64,000 nt of DNA, taken from assembly GCA_014378465.1 (NCBI GenBank), contig JACMNQ010000036.1:62001-126000 (forward strand), read 5' to 3'. A model generated the notes under the pieces. That model was not told where the DNA came from. It was given only the letters and a program-made list of their open reading frames with translations, and made no database searches. The position numbers and the translations under genes are program-made. Below are positions 17,626 to 27,580 of the stretch, in pieces. Source of the DNA: Oligoflexia bacterium (GTDB taxonomy: Bacteria; Bdellovibrionota; UBA1018). Each line of letters starts with the position of its first letter. Position 1 is the first letter of the stretch.

Positions 17626-17869
17626 AGCTGAGATTGGCCCGCTTGACCCTGCTTTCCGCAAGCAGCGCCTGCAACCGGGCATTGTCTGCGGCCAAGGCGC
17701 GAAAAAGGTCTTCACTTTCTTCAGCCCGCTGTTCAGAGTCCAGCCGGCGATCAAGATTCGTCATTGAGTGAGATGCGAAGGCACCGAGCAGCACCGTTCC
17801 GAAAAGGCTGCTGAGAAAAAGCGGAGTTTCGAGAGAGTGAAAGGTCTGATGAGTTCCTCGTGCATTCAC
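17609..17869 (-). CDS. Small membrane protein with coiled coil, possibly the truncated front of a hybrid kinase
   Basis: 86 residues from an ATG with GGAAGG 7 bases upstream. A hydrophobic helix (about 17-34, LFLSSLFGTVLLGAFASH) is followed by an acidic coiled coil (SEQRAEESEDLFRALAADN, ARLQALLAES). Such a helix plus coil is the usual lead-in to a HisKA domain, which is missing here; after the coil the frame soon stops, and a receiver fragment follows in another frame. It may still be expressed as a small membrane protein. Read opposite to its two-component neighbours. Confidence 0.45.
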   Translation of the reverse strand: MNARGTHQTFHSLETPLFLSSLFGTVLLGAFASHSMTNLDRRLDSEQRAEESEDLFRALAADNARLQALLAESRVKRANLSCECRV

Positions 17870-17948
17870 TGGCCTTCCGTGTAGGTTGGGAATGGCGAGC
17901 GGATAAAGACAGAATAATTGCCCACCCGGGGATGCAGGAGCGCAAAGT

Positions 17949-18335
17949 TTGACTCAAATCGTGAAACTTCCAGATTCAGCGAACTGCATCATCGAGACGG
18001 CATGTCTTGAAACTCTCCGAAAGCTTGAATCGCCGGACGATCCCAATGTCCTGTTTGAACTCGTCGGGGTTTTCCTTCAGAGTTCGGAAGCCAGACTCAG
18101 TCGCCTCGTCGGGAATCTGGCGGGCAGTGATTTTCATCAGATTGGCGAGGAAGCGCACAGTCTCAAAGCGACGTGTGCCACTTTGGGAGCAGTGGCCCTG
18201 AGTGAACTCTGCAAGGCGCTCGAAGAGGCGGCAATCAGGAAAGATCTGGCTGAGACGACTCGATTGGTGGGAGTGATTGAGCTTCAGTACAGGGTGGCGA
18301 AGAGTGAGCTGCAGCGGCGCGTGCTTCCTGACTGA
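17949..18335 (+). CDS. HPt domain protein
   Basis: 128 residues forming one histidine phosphotransfer domain. EEAHSLKATCATLGA carries the phospho-accepting His70 followed by the usual SLK; the flanking helices (FLQSSEARLSRLVGNL and LSELCKALEEAA) fit the four-helix bundle. HPt proteins pass phosphate between receiver domains, so they imply a hybrid kinase or several receivers. The start is a TTG with AGGAG 8 bases upstream; a GTG four codons later is possible. It lies beside the remains of a hybrid kinase, which may have been its donor. Confidence 0.9.
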   Translation: MTQIVKLPDSANCIIETACLETLRKLESPDDPNVLFELVGVFLQSSEARLSRLVGNLAGSDFHQIGEEAHSLKATCATLGAVALSELCKALEEAAIRKDLAETTRLVGVIELQYRVAKSELQRRVLPD

Positions 18336-18439
18336 ATCGTCCGGCAGTTTCCTGGCGGAGCCGACGCTTTCTGCCGTGTTCGTTCAAGGCGCCCGTGAGG
18401 GGCTCAGCTTTTCCGCTGAGATGGCGATGAGTCTACTGC

Positions 18440-19240
18440 ATGACTCCTTCACCAAAAACCGCAGGCACCGCCCAAAAGAAGACAGCCATTCTGAAGTCAT
18501 TTCTGACGGACGCAAGCCTGCTGTGCGCGCAGGGCCAGGAGTGCGTTTCCCAGCTCATGGAACAGGCCAAACAGAAGCGGGTGAGTCCCGCGCAGATTCA
18601 TGCACTCCATCAGGCGGTGCATACCATCAAGGGTACCGCCAGCATGGTGGAGGGAGGCGACGCCATCGTGCGCGCGCTTCATGCTCTGGAGTCCAGACTT
18701 TCCAGTGAATCCATCACGGAATCGGCTGAACGATTTGACTGGCTGACTCTGGCGCGGACTTCACTTTCTGAAACTCAGCTCGAGATTTCTCGACTTCAAC
18801 GCAAGGAAAAATTTGCGCCGCTCATTCCGATGGGACCCACCGATGGAGCTTCACAAGCCGCGTGGGAGCAACGGCTGGGGCAGATGCTGGATGTTCAGGT
18901 GGATCCGTCCCTGACCGGTCCCAAGGGGATCTGTGCAATCGTCATCTACGAGGGTCAAAGTCGGCTTTACTGGTTCGCTTTGAGTGCTTTGAACCGCGTG
19001 TGGCAGGCCGAAGAAATCGCGCAGCAGGAAGCGCTGTGCGTTCGAGGCTGCTGGGTACCGATCATCGGCGAGCAGGTGGAGATCCGGTTTGGTTTCGGAC
19101 TCAAGGCAAAAGCGGGACAGATCGTGGTGGTTGTGCAGGATGTCGTTGCCATCGACAGCTGGGAGCGCGCACGTAGCTGCGGCGCGGTAGACGGTGTCGA
19201 AGTTTTTTTAAATCCTCTCGAAATTTCGCGGGCTTCCTGA
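18440..19240 (+). CDS. HPt protein with CheW-like C-terminal domain
   Basis: 266 residues. The N-terminal domain has ALHQAVHTIKGTASMVE with the phospho-accepting His61, the CheA-type HPt signature (HTIKG). There is no kinase or ATPase domain. The C-terminal half (about 155-266) has alternating beta strands, RLYWFALSALNRVWQAEE and GCWVPIIGEQVEIRFGFGL and AGQIVVVVQDVVAIDSWE, which resemble a divergent CheW/CheA-regulatory fold (SH3-like). That match is by pattern only. The layout would make it a phosphate acceptor that docks into an array-like complex. Start ATG 18440 has no strong ribosome site. Confidence 0.75.
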   Translation: MTPSPKTAGTAQKKTAILKSFLTDASLLCAQGQECVSQLMEQAKQKRVSPAQIHALHQAVHTIKGTASMVEGGDAIVRALHALESRLSSESITESAERFDWLTLARTSLSETQLEISRLQRKEKFAPLIPMGPTDGASQAAWEQRLGQMLDVQVDPSLTGPKGICAIVIYEGQSRLYWFALSALNRVWQAEEIAQQEALCVRGCWVPIIGEQVEIRFGFGLKAKAGQIVVVVQDVVAIDSWERARSCGAVDGVEVFLNPLEISRAS

Positions 19241-19265
19241 GATTCCGAGTACCCCTCCCGCGGGT

Positions 19266-19292
19266 TTTGACATACGATCAGTCAAACGTATG
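19266..19292 (+). promoter_or_regulatory. Overlapping inverted repeats covering the sdhC start codon
   Basis: TTTGAC (19266-19271) pairs with GTCAAA (19281-19286), while CATACG (19271-19276) pairs with CGTATG (19287-19292), which contains the sdhC ATG. The two hairpins exclude each other. There is no Shine-Dalgarno sequence before this ATG. The site may control translation or be an operator for a dimeric repressor. Confidence 0.45.
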
Positions 19293-19981
19293 CGAACGCA
19301 AAAAATCATCTCGTCGTCGGTGTTTCAAAAGTACCTCATGGCCGCCAGTGGATTGGGTCTGGTGGGGTTTGTCATCACCCATCTTCTGGGTAATCTTCTT
19401 CTGTACCGCTCTGAGGGAACGGCTTTCAACAATTATGCACATGGCCTCGAGGGGCTCGGCGGTCTGCTCTATGCAGCTGAATTTGGGCTTCTGGGAATCG
19501 CCATCCTGCATGTCATCGTGGCCCTCACGCTGACTCTCAAGAAACGTCGAGCGAGGTCGACGGGCTACTCCTCCGTGCTCCGGTCCAAAGGCGGGAAGAG
19601 CAAATCCAACCTTTCGTCGCGGTACATGGCGGTCTCTGGATCGATTCTGCTGATCTTCATCGTTCTGCACGTGATCCATTTCAAATACGGCCCCGGCATC
19701 GCTGAAGGCTACTCGGTGGACATCAAGGGTGAAACGGCTCGGGACCTCCATCGTTACGTGGTCGAAGAATTTCAAAAGCCACTTTATGTCGGTCTCTATG
19801 CGGGAGTGATGGTGTTTCTGGGTTTTCATCTCAGGCACGGTTTCTGGAGCGCCTTTCAATCGCTGGGAACCAATTCTCCCAAATATTCGAAGCCGATCTA
19901 CGCATTGGGAGTGGCGCTCGCACTCCTGCTTTCCACAGGCTTTCTCTGCATCCCCCTCTGGATCTACTTTGGAGCATCACG

Positions 19982-19985
<4 letters not shown>
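19290..19985 (+). CDS. sdhC: Succinate dehydrogenase cytochrome b558 subunit
   Basis: 231 residues with five predicted membrane helices (about 16-38, 58-83, 113-131, 159-181, 199-222). It anchors SdhAB in the inner membrane, binds haem and exchanges electrons with quinone. Conserved histidines lie in the helices ([38 protein letters not shown]) as in the b558-type single-anchor family, where one polypeptide with five helices binds two haems. It overlaps sdhA by four bases (ATGA), so the three genes form one operon. The start codon lies in an inverted repeat. Confidence 0.93.
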
Positions 19986-21913
<1,928 letters not shown>

Positions 21914-21924
21914 GGAGATCGACG

Positions 21925-22728
21925 ATGTCAAACACCCCAGCGAATCCCTCAGCAAAGTCCGACCCTGCCAAGCTTGCAAAGCTCATGACCCTCAATCTGC
22001 GCGTCTGGCGCCAGAAAAGCCCAAAAGAGGCCGGCAAGTTCGCGGCTTACACTCTCAAGGGCGTCTCTCCGAACATGTCGTTTCTCGAAATGCTCGATCT
22101 TCTCAATGAAGGGTTACATCATTCCGGTGATGCTCCAGTCGAGTTTGACAGCGATTGCCGCGAAGGGATCTGTGGGTCCTGCAGCTGCATGATCAACGGT
22201 CAGGCTCATGGTCCGGAGCTTGGAACGGCAACCTGTCAGCTCTACATGCGCAAGTTCAAAGACGGCGACACCATCGTGATCGAGCCTTGGAGAGCCACTG
22301 CATTTCCGCTGGTTCGAGATCTCGTGGTGGACCGCAGTGCGCTGGACCGGATCATCTCTGCAGGGGGTTACACTTCAGTCAAAGTGGGCCCTCATGCTGA
22401 GCCAAATTCGATGCTCGTGTCCAAAGACAATGCGGAGAAGGCGATGGACGCCGCCGCTTGCATCGGTTGCGGAGCTTGCGTGGCCGCCTGTCCAAACGGA
22501 TCTGCCTCACTCTTCACTGCCGCGAAGATCACCCATCTTTCGCTCTTGCCCCAGGGCAAAGTGGAGTCGCATCGCCGCTCTTACCGAATGGTCACCCAGA
22601 TGGATGAAGAGGGCTTTGGCCACTGCACGAATATCGGTGAGTGTCAGTCTGCCTGTCCCAAGGACATTTCCATCGATACCATCGCGACCATGCGTCGTGA
22701 ATACATGAAGGCCATTGTCAAAAGCTGA
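21925..22728 (+). CDS. sdhB: Succinate dehydrogenase iron-sulfur subunit
   Basis: 267 residues carrying three clusters that link FAD to the quinone site. The [2Fe-2S] ligands are in [16 protein letters not shown], the [4Fe-4S] in [13 protein letters not shown], and the third set in [22 protein letters not shown] lies 7 bases before the ATG, 11 bases after sdhA. Length is normal for the b558-type enzyme. N-terminal 15 residues ([15 protein letters not shown]) are a non-conserved leader. Confidence 0.97.
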   Translation: MSNTPANPSAKSDPAKLAKLMTLNLRVWRQKSPKEAGKFAAYTLKGVSPNMSFLEMLDLLNEGLHHSGDAPVEFDSDCREGICGSCSCMINGQAHGPELGTATCQLYMRKFKDGDTIVIEPWRATAFPLVRDLVVDRSALDRIISAGGYTSVKVGPHAEPNSMLVSKDNAEKAMDAAACIGCGACVAACPNGSASLFTAAKITHLSLLPQGKVESHRRSYRMVTQMDEEGFGHCTNIGECQSACPKDISIDTIATMRREYMKAIVKS

Positions 22729-22748
22729 GAATCGAGACTTGAAACGAG

Positions 22749-22776
22749 TCTTGTAAAATGGAACAAATCTTGTAAA
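22749..22776. repeat. Direct repeat TCTTGTAAA upstream of the ferredoxin
   Basis: TCTTGTAAA occurs at 22749-22757 and 22768-22776, starts 19 bases apart, immediately before the ribosome site of the next gene. An AGACT...AGTCT inverted repeat overlaps the first copy. It could be a tandem regulator site. Confidence 0.4.
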
Positions 22777-22785
22777 GGAGGGGCC

Positions 22786-23160
22786 GTGGCCAAACTCGAC
22801 AAGATCGCCAAGAAGTTGCATTTGAATGAGACCCAGCGTCACGTCTTTCTCTGTTGCGACGAAAATCGCACCAAGTGTTGCAAGTACTCCGAGAGCAAAG
22901 AAGCCTGGAAGTACCTCAAGACGCGTCTGAAGGAAGTCGAAGGGGATCTTCCTGAAGAGGAGCGCGTCGTGATCCAGCGGACTCGTTCGACCTGCCTGGA
23001 GGTCTGCACTCAGGGCCCGATCATCGTCGTCTATCCCGAGGGCGTCTGGTACCACTCGTGTCATCCCAAGGTTCTCGAACGCGTCATTCAAGAACACCTT
23101 CTGGGCGGTCAGATCGTTGCAGAATACGCTTTCGCCGGTCCGTCCGAGCTTTCCGCCTGA
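22786..23160 (+). CDS. Thioredoxin-like [2Fe-2S] ferredoxin
   Basis: 124 residues. Cys pairs are in [12 protein letters not shown] near the N-terminus and [20 protein letters not shown] in the middle, the ligand pattern of thioredoxin-fold [2Fe-2S] ferredoxins. [10 protein letters not shown] and WYHSCHPK are further conserved blocks of this family. These are small soluble electron carriers. The start is GTG 22786 with AAAGGAGGGG directly upstream. Placed 57 bases after sdhB, perhaps in the same transcript, though a functional link to succinate dehydrogenase is only inferred. Confidence 0.9.
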   Translation: MAKLDKIAKKLHLNETQRHVFLCCDENRTKCCKYSESKEAWKYLKTRLKEVEGDLPEEERVVIQRTRSTCLEVCTQGPIIVVYPEGVWYHSCHPKVLERVIQEHLLGGQIVAEYAFAGPSELSA

Positions 23161-23193
23161 CAGGACGCCAGGCAAGTGGCAAGCCGAGGCGAT

Positions 23194-23622
23194 TCAGCCC
23201 GCTTTGCTCTCGCCGACCACTTCTGAACTGCAGATGATCTCGTCTTTCGCCGTCTGACTGCAGAATTGATCGATATGATGCAGGAGGCGCTCAATATCGA
23301 CCGGCTTTCGAAGCACCTTGTTCGCGTTTCCGGGCATTTTGCTTGGAGAGGCCGCTGTCACCACGATCACCGGGATGGCCGCGATGATGTCGGAACTTCT
23401 TCTCATTTCCAGAAACTCCCAGCCATTCATTTCCGGCATCATCAGATCGAGCAGAATCATGCATGGAGTGTCATCGTCTTTTCTCGCTCTCAAGTAGTCG
23501 AGCGCTTCTTTACCATTGCGCGCGGTCACCGCCAGGTAACCCTCGGACTCGACAATCATGCGCATGGCATCTCGAATGGCGTCGTCGTCTTCCACAATCA
23601 TGACGGTCTGATAAAAGCTCAT
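23194..23622 (-). CDS. Stand-alone CheY-like response regulator
   Basis: 142 residues, receiver domain only. Acidic pocket EDDD at 11-14, phospho-acceptor Asp59 (MILLDLMMPEMNGWEF), Thr89 and Lys106 (VLRKPVD). There is no output domain, so it acts by protein contact, for example on a motor, an HPt protein or another kinase. The last 20 residues are a short non-conserved tail. It is convergent with the ferredoxin gene, not part of the kinase cluster at 14-19 kb, but could exchange phosphate with the HPt proteins there. Confidence 0.93.
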   Translation of the reverse strand: MSFYQTVMIVEDDDAIRDAMRMIVESEGYLAVTARNGKEALDYLRARKDDDTPCMILLDLMMPEMNGWEFLEMRRSSDIIAAIPVIVVTAASPSKMPGNANKVLRKPVDIERLLHHIDQFCSQTAKDEIICSSEVVGESKAG

Positions 23623-23866
23623 CTCTGCACTTGCTTCAATATTTGAGCCGGAATTGTCAGAAACAAGACGTTCAGTCGGTCGATGGGGCGAGTACGGGGA
23701 TGGGATACTGATTTGTAAGTGGGCAATTTTTGCTCCTGGGCGCTCTCGGACGATGAAGTGCGGCTTTTGAATTGCTGCAACCCAGCGAGTCCCTTACCAT
23801 TGAAGGAAGCGCTCACCGAGAAGGTAAGCGCACGTTTTGCTTTGAGTGACAGGATATCGTTTCGCT

Positions 23867-25177
23867 ATGATGGATCATGAAAGGACTCTGAAGAAAGGCC
23901 CTGTGAATGGCAATCCACGGCCCGGATATGTCCTCTTTTTCTTTTCGGTTTTTTTGAGTCTGCCTGTCAGCGCACAGGTTTCTGGCCCAGACGAAGGCGT
24001 GATGCTCAAAGCAGTTGAAACAGCCCAAAAATGGTCAAGCGCTGCTGTCGATGTTCAGCCGGATATCACTCGCTGCAGTGAAGATCGGCTGGTTCAAACA
24101 GCTCTCAAGCCCACGAAGCTTGAATGCAACTGTGAACGTCCGGCGGGAGAAAGCGCGGGTACCGAAGCAGGCGTAAATCCCTCCAGACTTCTGTTGATTC
24201 GTGAGTTCAAATCGGTCGATGCTCTTCCCAGTGGTCTGAGGAAACTCGCTGAAGCGGGAAGAATCATGCCTGGTCTGCCGATCAAAGTTGTCATCCGGGA
24301 AACCAATGATCTGATGATCACGCCCGTCGGCCTCTTGGCTTTCGTGGTGGAACCCAAAACCCAGGATCATACTCAGAAAAGTTTTGATGACGGCTATACT
24401 CATGCCCTGGATATCGAAGTGAGCAAGACCAGTGCAAAAGGGATCACCTATACCCTTCATTTAGGCTCGGCTCTCTACACGATGGCAGATGGCCGTCCCT
24501 CTTACAATGACGGCGAAGGGCATGAAACCATCCCGATTTTCTTCACCGAGCAGAATGTCCTTTCTTTTCTGGCGGACAATGAGAAAAGCGCTTTAAACAG
24601 CGGTAAAAAGGATGCCCTTCTCTGGAAGGCCGGGGCGGGGATCCAAATTCTGAACAGCGACCACATCAATGCCTGGGCGGCAAGTGGACAGCAGCAGACC
24701 TATCACAAACTGGCCAAGAATGTGCCTGGCATCCACCAGTACATTTATGACCAGGATGGGATGGGGATCCGTGAATCTGCCTTTCTTGATCTGGCAGTCG
24801 GTCTCACGCACCAGATCGGTCAGAAGGGAAACTGCCAGTTCCGCGTGACAGGAACGGTGGAACCGAAGATTTTCTCGACTCTCGCGAATTCCGATATCGC
24901 CACGCGAGTATCGCTCGACGCTTACAAGGTAAAACCGAAAAATACTCTCAGCATGAAACTTGGCGCCGACACGGTCGTTCATCCAGAAGGTGTGGAGTTC
25001 GCGCCGATGGTCGTTCTCGGGTACGAGCGTAAACGCTGGGGAATCAGCACATCAGTTCGGTTTCCCACCGGGACGCTTCAGAACAACGTGAATTACAACT
25101 GGACTCCCCATCCGGAAAATACGCTGGCAATCTACACATTCATCGGTTCCGGAAAAAAATCAGGCGGAAAGAAATAA
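23867..25177 (+). CDS. Exported protein of unknown function, possible outer-membrane barrel
   Basis: About 436 residues from ATG 23867. The frame is open from 23846, and a GTG at 23903 with AAAGG close upstream is a good alternative. A hydrophobic signal sequence (YVLFFFSVFLSLPVSAQ) ends in a typical cleavage site. The C-terminal half has alternating short strands with aromatic ends (KRWGISTSVRFPTG, ENTLAIYTFIGSG), which suggests beta structure and perhaps an outer-membrane location. No family is recognised. It is directly followed (no gap) by the next exported protein and forms a three-gene operon. Confidence 0.8.
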   Translation: MMDHERTLKKGPVNGNPRPGYVLFFFSVFLSLPVSAQVSGPDEGVMLKAVETAQKWSSAAVDVQPDITRCSEDRLVQTALKPTKLECNCERPAGESAGTEAGVNPSRLLLIREFKSVDALPSGLRKLAEAGRIMPGLPIKVVIRETNDLMITPVGLLAFVVEPKTQDHTQKSFDDGYTHALDIEVSKTSAKGITYTLHLGSALYTMADGRPSYNDGEGHETIPIFFTEQNVLSFLADNEKSALNSGKKDALLWKAGAGIQILNSDHINAWAASGQQQTYHKLAKNVPGIHQYIYDQDGMGIRESAFLDLAVGLTHQIGQKGNCQFRVTGTVEPKIFSTLANSDIATRVSLDAYKVKPKNTLSMKLGADTVVHPEGVEFAPMVVLGYERKRWGISTSVRFPTGTLQNNVNYNWTPHPENTLAIYTFIGSGKKSGGKK

Positions 25178-27580
25178 ATGAAATACCTCTCCTTTAACTG
25201 CCTCTCCGTCAACTCCCTCAATCTCATCTTTTCGGTCGTCGTTAGCCTCACCGTGGCGGCGCTTTTTCTGGAACCCCTCGAAGCTGTTGCCTCGGTCGGC
25301 TGGAGAGTCGATTGCGCAAATTTCTGCAATTTTTCAGAATTTCAGCACAATTGTCAGGGAGTTTACTGGGATTACGGGAACGGAAATGACGATCGGGGTT
25401 ATTCGGGCTGGGACAGCGCCTATGGGGCATGCAAAGAAACCCAGACCTACACCGGCACGACTCACATCATTTACCTGAGCCAGATCCAGTGCGGATGCCC
25501 GAGCACGAGTGCAACCCCTCCTGCAAATGTCACAGCAGCCTTGACCGCTACGACTCGTGCCGAACTGGAGTTGCTCCGCGCTCAGGTACGGGCTTATACG
25601 CCCTGTGCACCGGATCCTGCGCGGACAGTCGCAGATCCTTTCGCGCCCTTCAAATTTGACGAAGTCAAATCCTGTCAGGTTCTGAGAAAGACCCGGCAGC
25701 GCGGAGCCTTCATTCAGATTGAACACTGCTCACCAGGACTTCAGACGGGAGATACGGAGTGTACTTATCATGGGGATCAGCTCGCCAATACCCCGATGAC
25801 GTGCCTTTTCGGAGAAACTGACCGCTGCACAGACATCAGAGATTCTCAGGACCCAGTGACCGGTGCGTGGTACCGCAATCCTTATCAGCGCCGTCACCCA
25901 GAGACTGCGACGGGTCAACCGATTTTCAGCCGGGATGCCCTTCTCGGAATCGAAGCCTACGTGCTCAAATACCGGGACAAACCCGCATTTTTGAGATGGT
26001 TGACGTTCATGCGAAACAATCCTCGGGTTCAGCCAGGAAATTTCTTCAGCCACTGTCCGGCCCGACTCACGATTCCAAAGCCACCCCAGGTTTCCCAAGC
26101 CAACTGGGACGCCGTCATTCCGGATCAGAGATGCGCTCTGATTCCGTCTGCCATGGGAGATCTCTATCTGCTTGCCCGAGAAATCGGGATCACCGATGCG
26201 GAGATCAATACGATTGGTTCAGACCTGCTGGGACAGATGACTCTGGGTGCAAATCTCGTGGACCAGACCGCCTACCTCTCTGCCTTGAATGTTCCCACGC
26301 ACGGAACCGGCGCCTATGAGGCAGGGGATCTGATGGATGAGATTGGAATACGCACTCAGTTTTCGGGAGGGGCGGGTTCGGTCATGACTTCGGCTGCTCA
26401 GATGATCAATGACAGGGGTGGTCGCATCAATCCGGGTTACCACTTCATCGCAAACCAGGCGCAGGCAACCGAGTATGGTGCCTACCTCATCAAAAAGTAC
26501 TGCAAGGCTCCTCGTCCGAACTGGGGCATGTGGTTTTTGAATGGGTGGAACTGGGATAACAATCCAACGAATTACTGGTCCGCCGGGAAATCGCATCTTT
26601 ATACGAATTATCAGTTTTCAGGAGGCTTGACTCCCTATGGAGAAGTTCCCCTGGTCACAGGTCATGATTGTCTGACCTGGCTGGATATGTACCTCGGCAA
26701 CGGAGATCTCAAGGAACTCTATTGTCCTTCCGGTCAGACGCTCGTCAACGGTGCATGCCGGGTGCAGGCATTCACCGCGCCCGTGCTGGGCTGGATACCA
26801 GGCAGTGATTACAAGATCAGAAAGTCCGATGCGAAAATCACCTACCTTGCACAGAATTGGCGGGAGTGTCCGTACGGTGGGATTCGTGAGCCGAATGCCT
26901 GGCCCTGGCTCTGCTCCCTTCCGAGCGGTCTGACTCCTGCGCAGCTCCAAGCCAATGTCAATTACTGGGTCGATCCAACGCCTGAGTGGGCTGGGATTTA
27001 TTATGCGAATATCAATGGCGGCTGCCCTTACGGAGGCAATGGCCACCCGAACTGCCAATTGATTGGATACCCCCGTCCGACACTCTTCCCGAATGTCCGT
27101 TACTGGGTGGATCCGAATCCGTCCTGGGCCGGAGTCTATTACCGGCAGATCAGTGGAGCATGTCCTTACGGTGGGTCCGTTTCGGGAACCGGGAACTGTC
27201 AGCTGATGAGTCTGAGCGGACTGGATTCTTCGAAAGCCTACTTCACACGAAGTTCGCCTGGCGCACAGGGAGTTTACACAAATCCGGAAACAACTCCGGA
27301 AAGGATCGTCAAATGGATGCCCAGTCACTGGAAAGAGATTCTATTTAACAACGGGCGAGCAGCGCTCCCACCGAAGTCTGACCCTGGATCGGCGCCAGTA
27401 TCGGGAAAGGCTGACCTGCTTGAATCGACAAAATTGAAGGTCAGAATTGAGCTTCCAAAAGCGATCTCAGGAAAAATTATTCGACGGCCGAAATCGAAGT
27501 CGAAGTCGGATTCGATGTCGGATTTGGACACCGGATCGGGCTTACAGATGAAAAAAGCGGATAAGAGGTCAGTGAGATGA
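25178..27580 (+). CDS. Large secreted protein with Cys-containing C-terminal repeats
   Basis: 800 residues starting on the base after the previous stop. The N-terminal 38 residues form a long signal sequence. The main body (about 40-560) is Cys- and Trp-rich with no family I know. Two clear repeats lie between residues 600 and 700: YWVDPTPEWAGIYY ... CPYGG ... NCQL and YWVDPNPSWAGVYY ... CPYGG ... NCQL; a weaker copy precedes them. Each holds a Cys pair, presumably disulfide-bonded outside the cell. The C-terminus turns basic with a KSKSKSDS-type run. It overlaps the next gene by four bases (ATGA). Function unknown; a surface or secreted role is inferred. Confidence 0.8.
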   Translation: MKYLSFNCLSVNSLNLIFSVVVSLTVAALFLEPLEAVASVGWRVDCANFCNFSEFQHNCQGVYWDYGNGNDDRGYSGWDSAYGACKETQTYTGTTHIIYLSQIQCGCPSTSATPPANVTAALTATTRAELELLRAQVRAYTPCAPDPARTVADPFAPFKFDEVKSCQVLRKTRQRGAFIQIEHCSPGLQTGDTECTYHGDQLANTPMTCLFGETDRCTDIRDSQDPVTGAWYRNPYQRRHPETATGQPIFSRDALLGIEAYVLKYRDKPAFLRWLTFMRNNPRVQPGNFFSHCPARLTIPKPPQVSQANWDAVIPDQRCALIPSAMGDLYLLAREIGITDAEINTIGSDLLGQMTLGANLVDQTAYLSALNVPTHGTGAYEAGDLMDEIGIRTQFSGGAGSVMTSAAQMINDRGGRINPGYHFIANQAQATEYGAYLIKKYCKAPRPNWGMWFLNGWNWDNNPTNYWSAGKSHLYTNYQFSGGLTPYGEVPLVTGHDCLTWLDMYLGNGDLKELYCPSGQTLVNGACRVQAFTAPVLGWIPGSDYKIRKSDAKITYLAQNWRECPYGGIREPNAWPWLCSLPSGLTPAQLQANVNYWVDPTPEWAGIYYANINGGCPYGGNGHPNCQLIGYPRPTLFPNVRYWVDPNPSWAGVYYRQISGACPYGGSVSGTGNCQLMSLSGLDSSKAYFTRSSPGAQGVYTNPETTPERIVKWMPSHWKEILFNNGRAALPPKSDPGSAPVSGKADLLESTKLKVRIELPKAISGKIIRRPKSKSKSDSMSDLDTGSGLQMKKADKRSVR

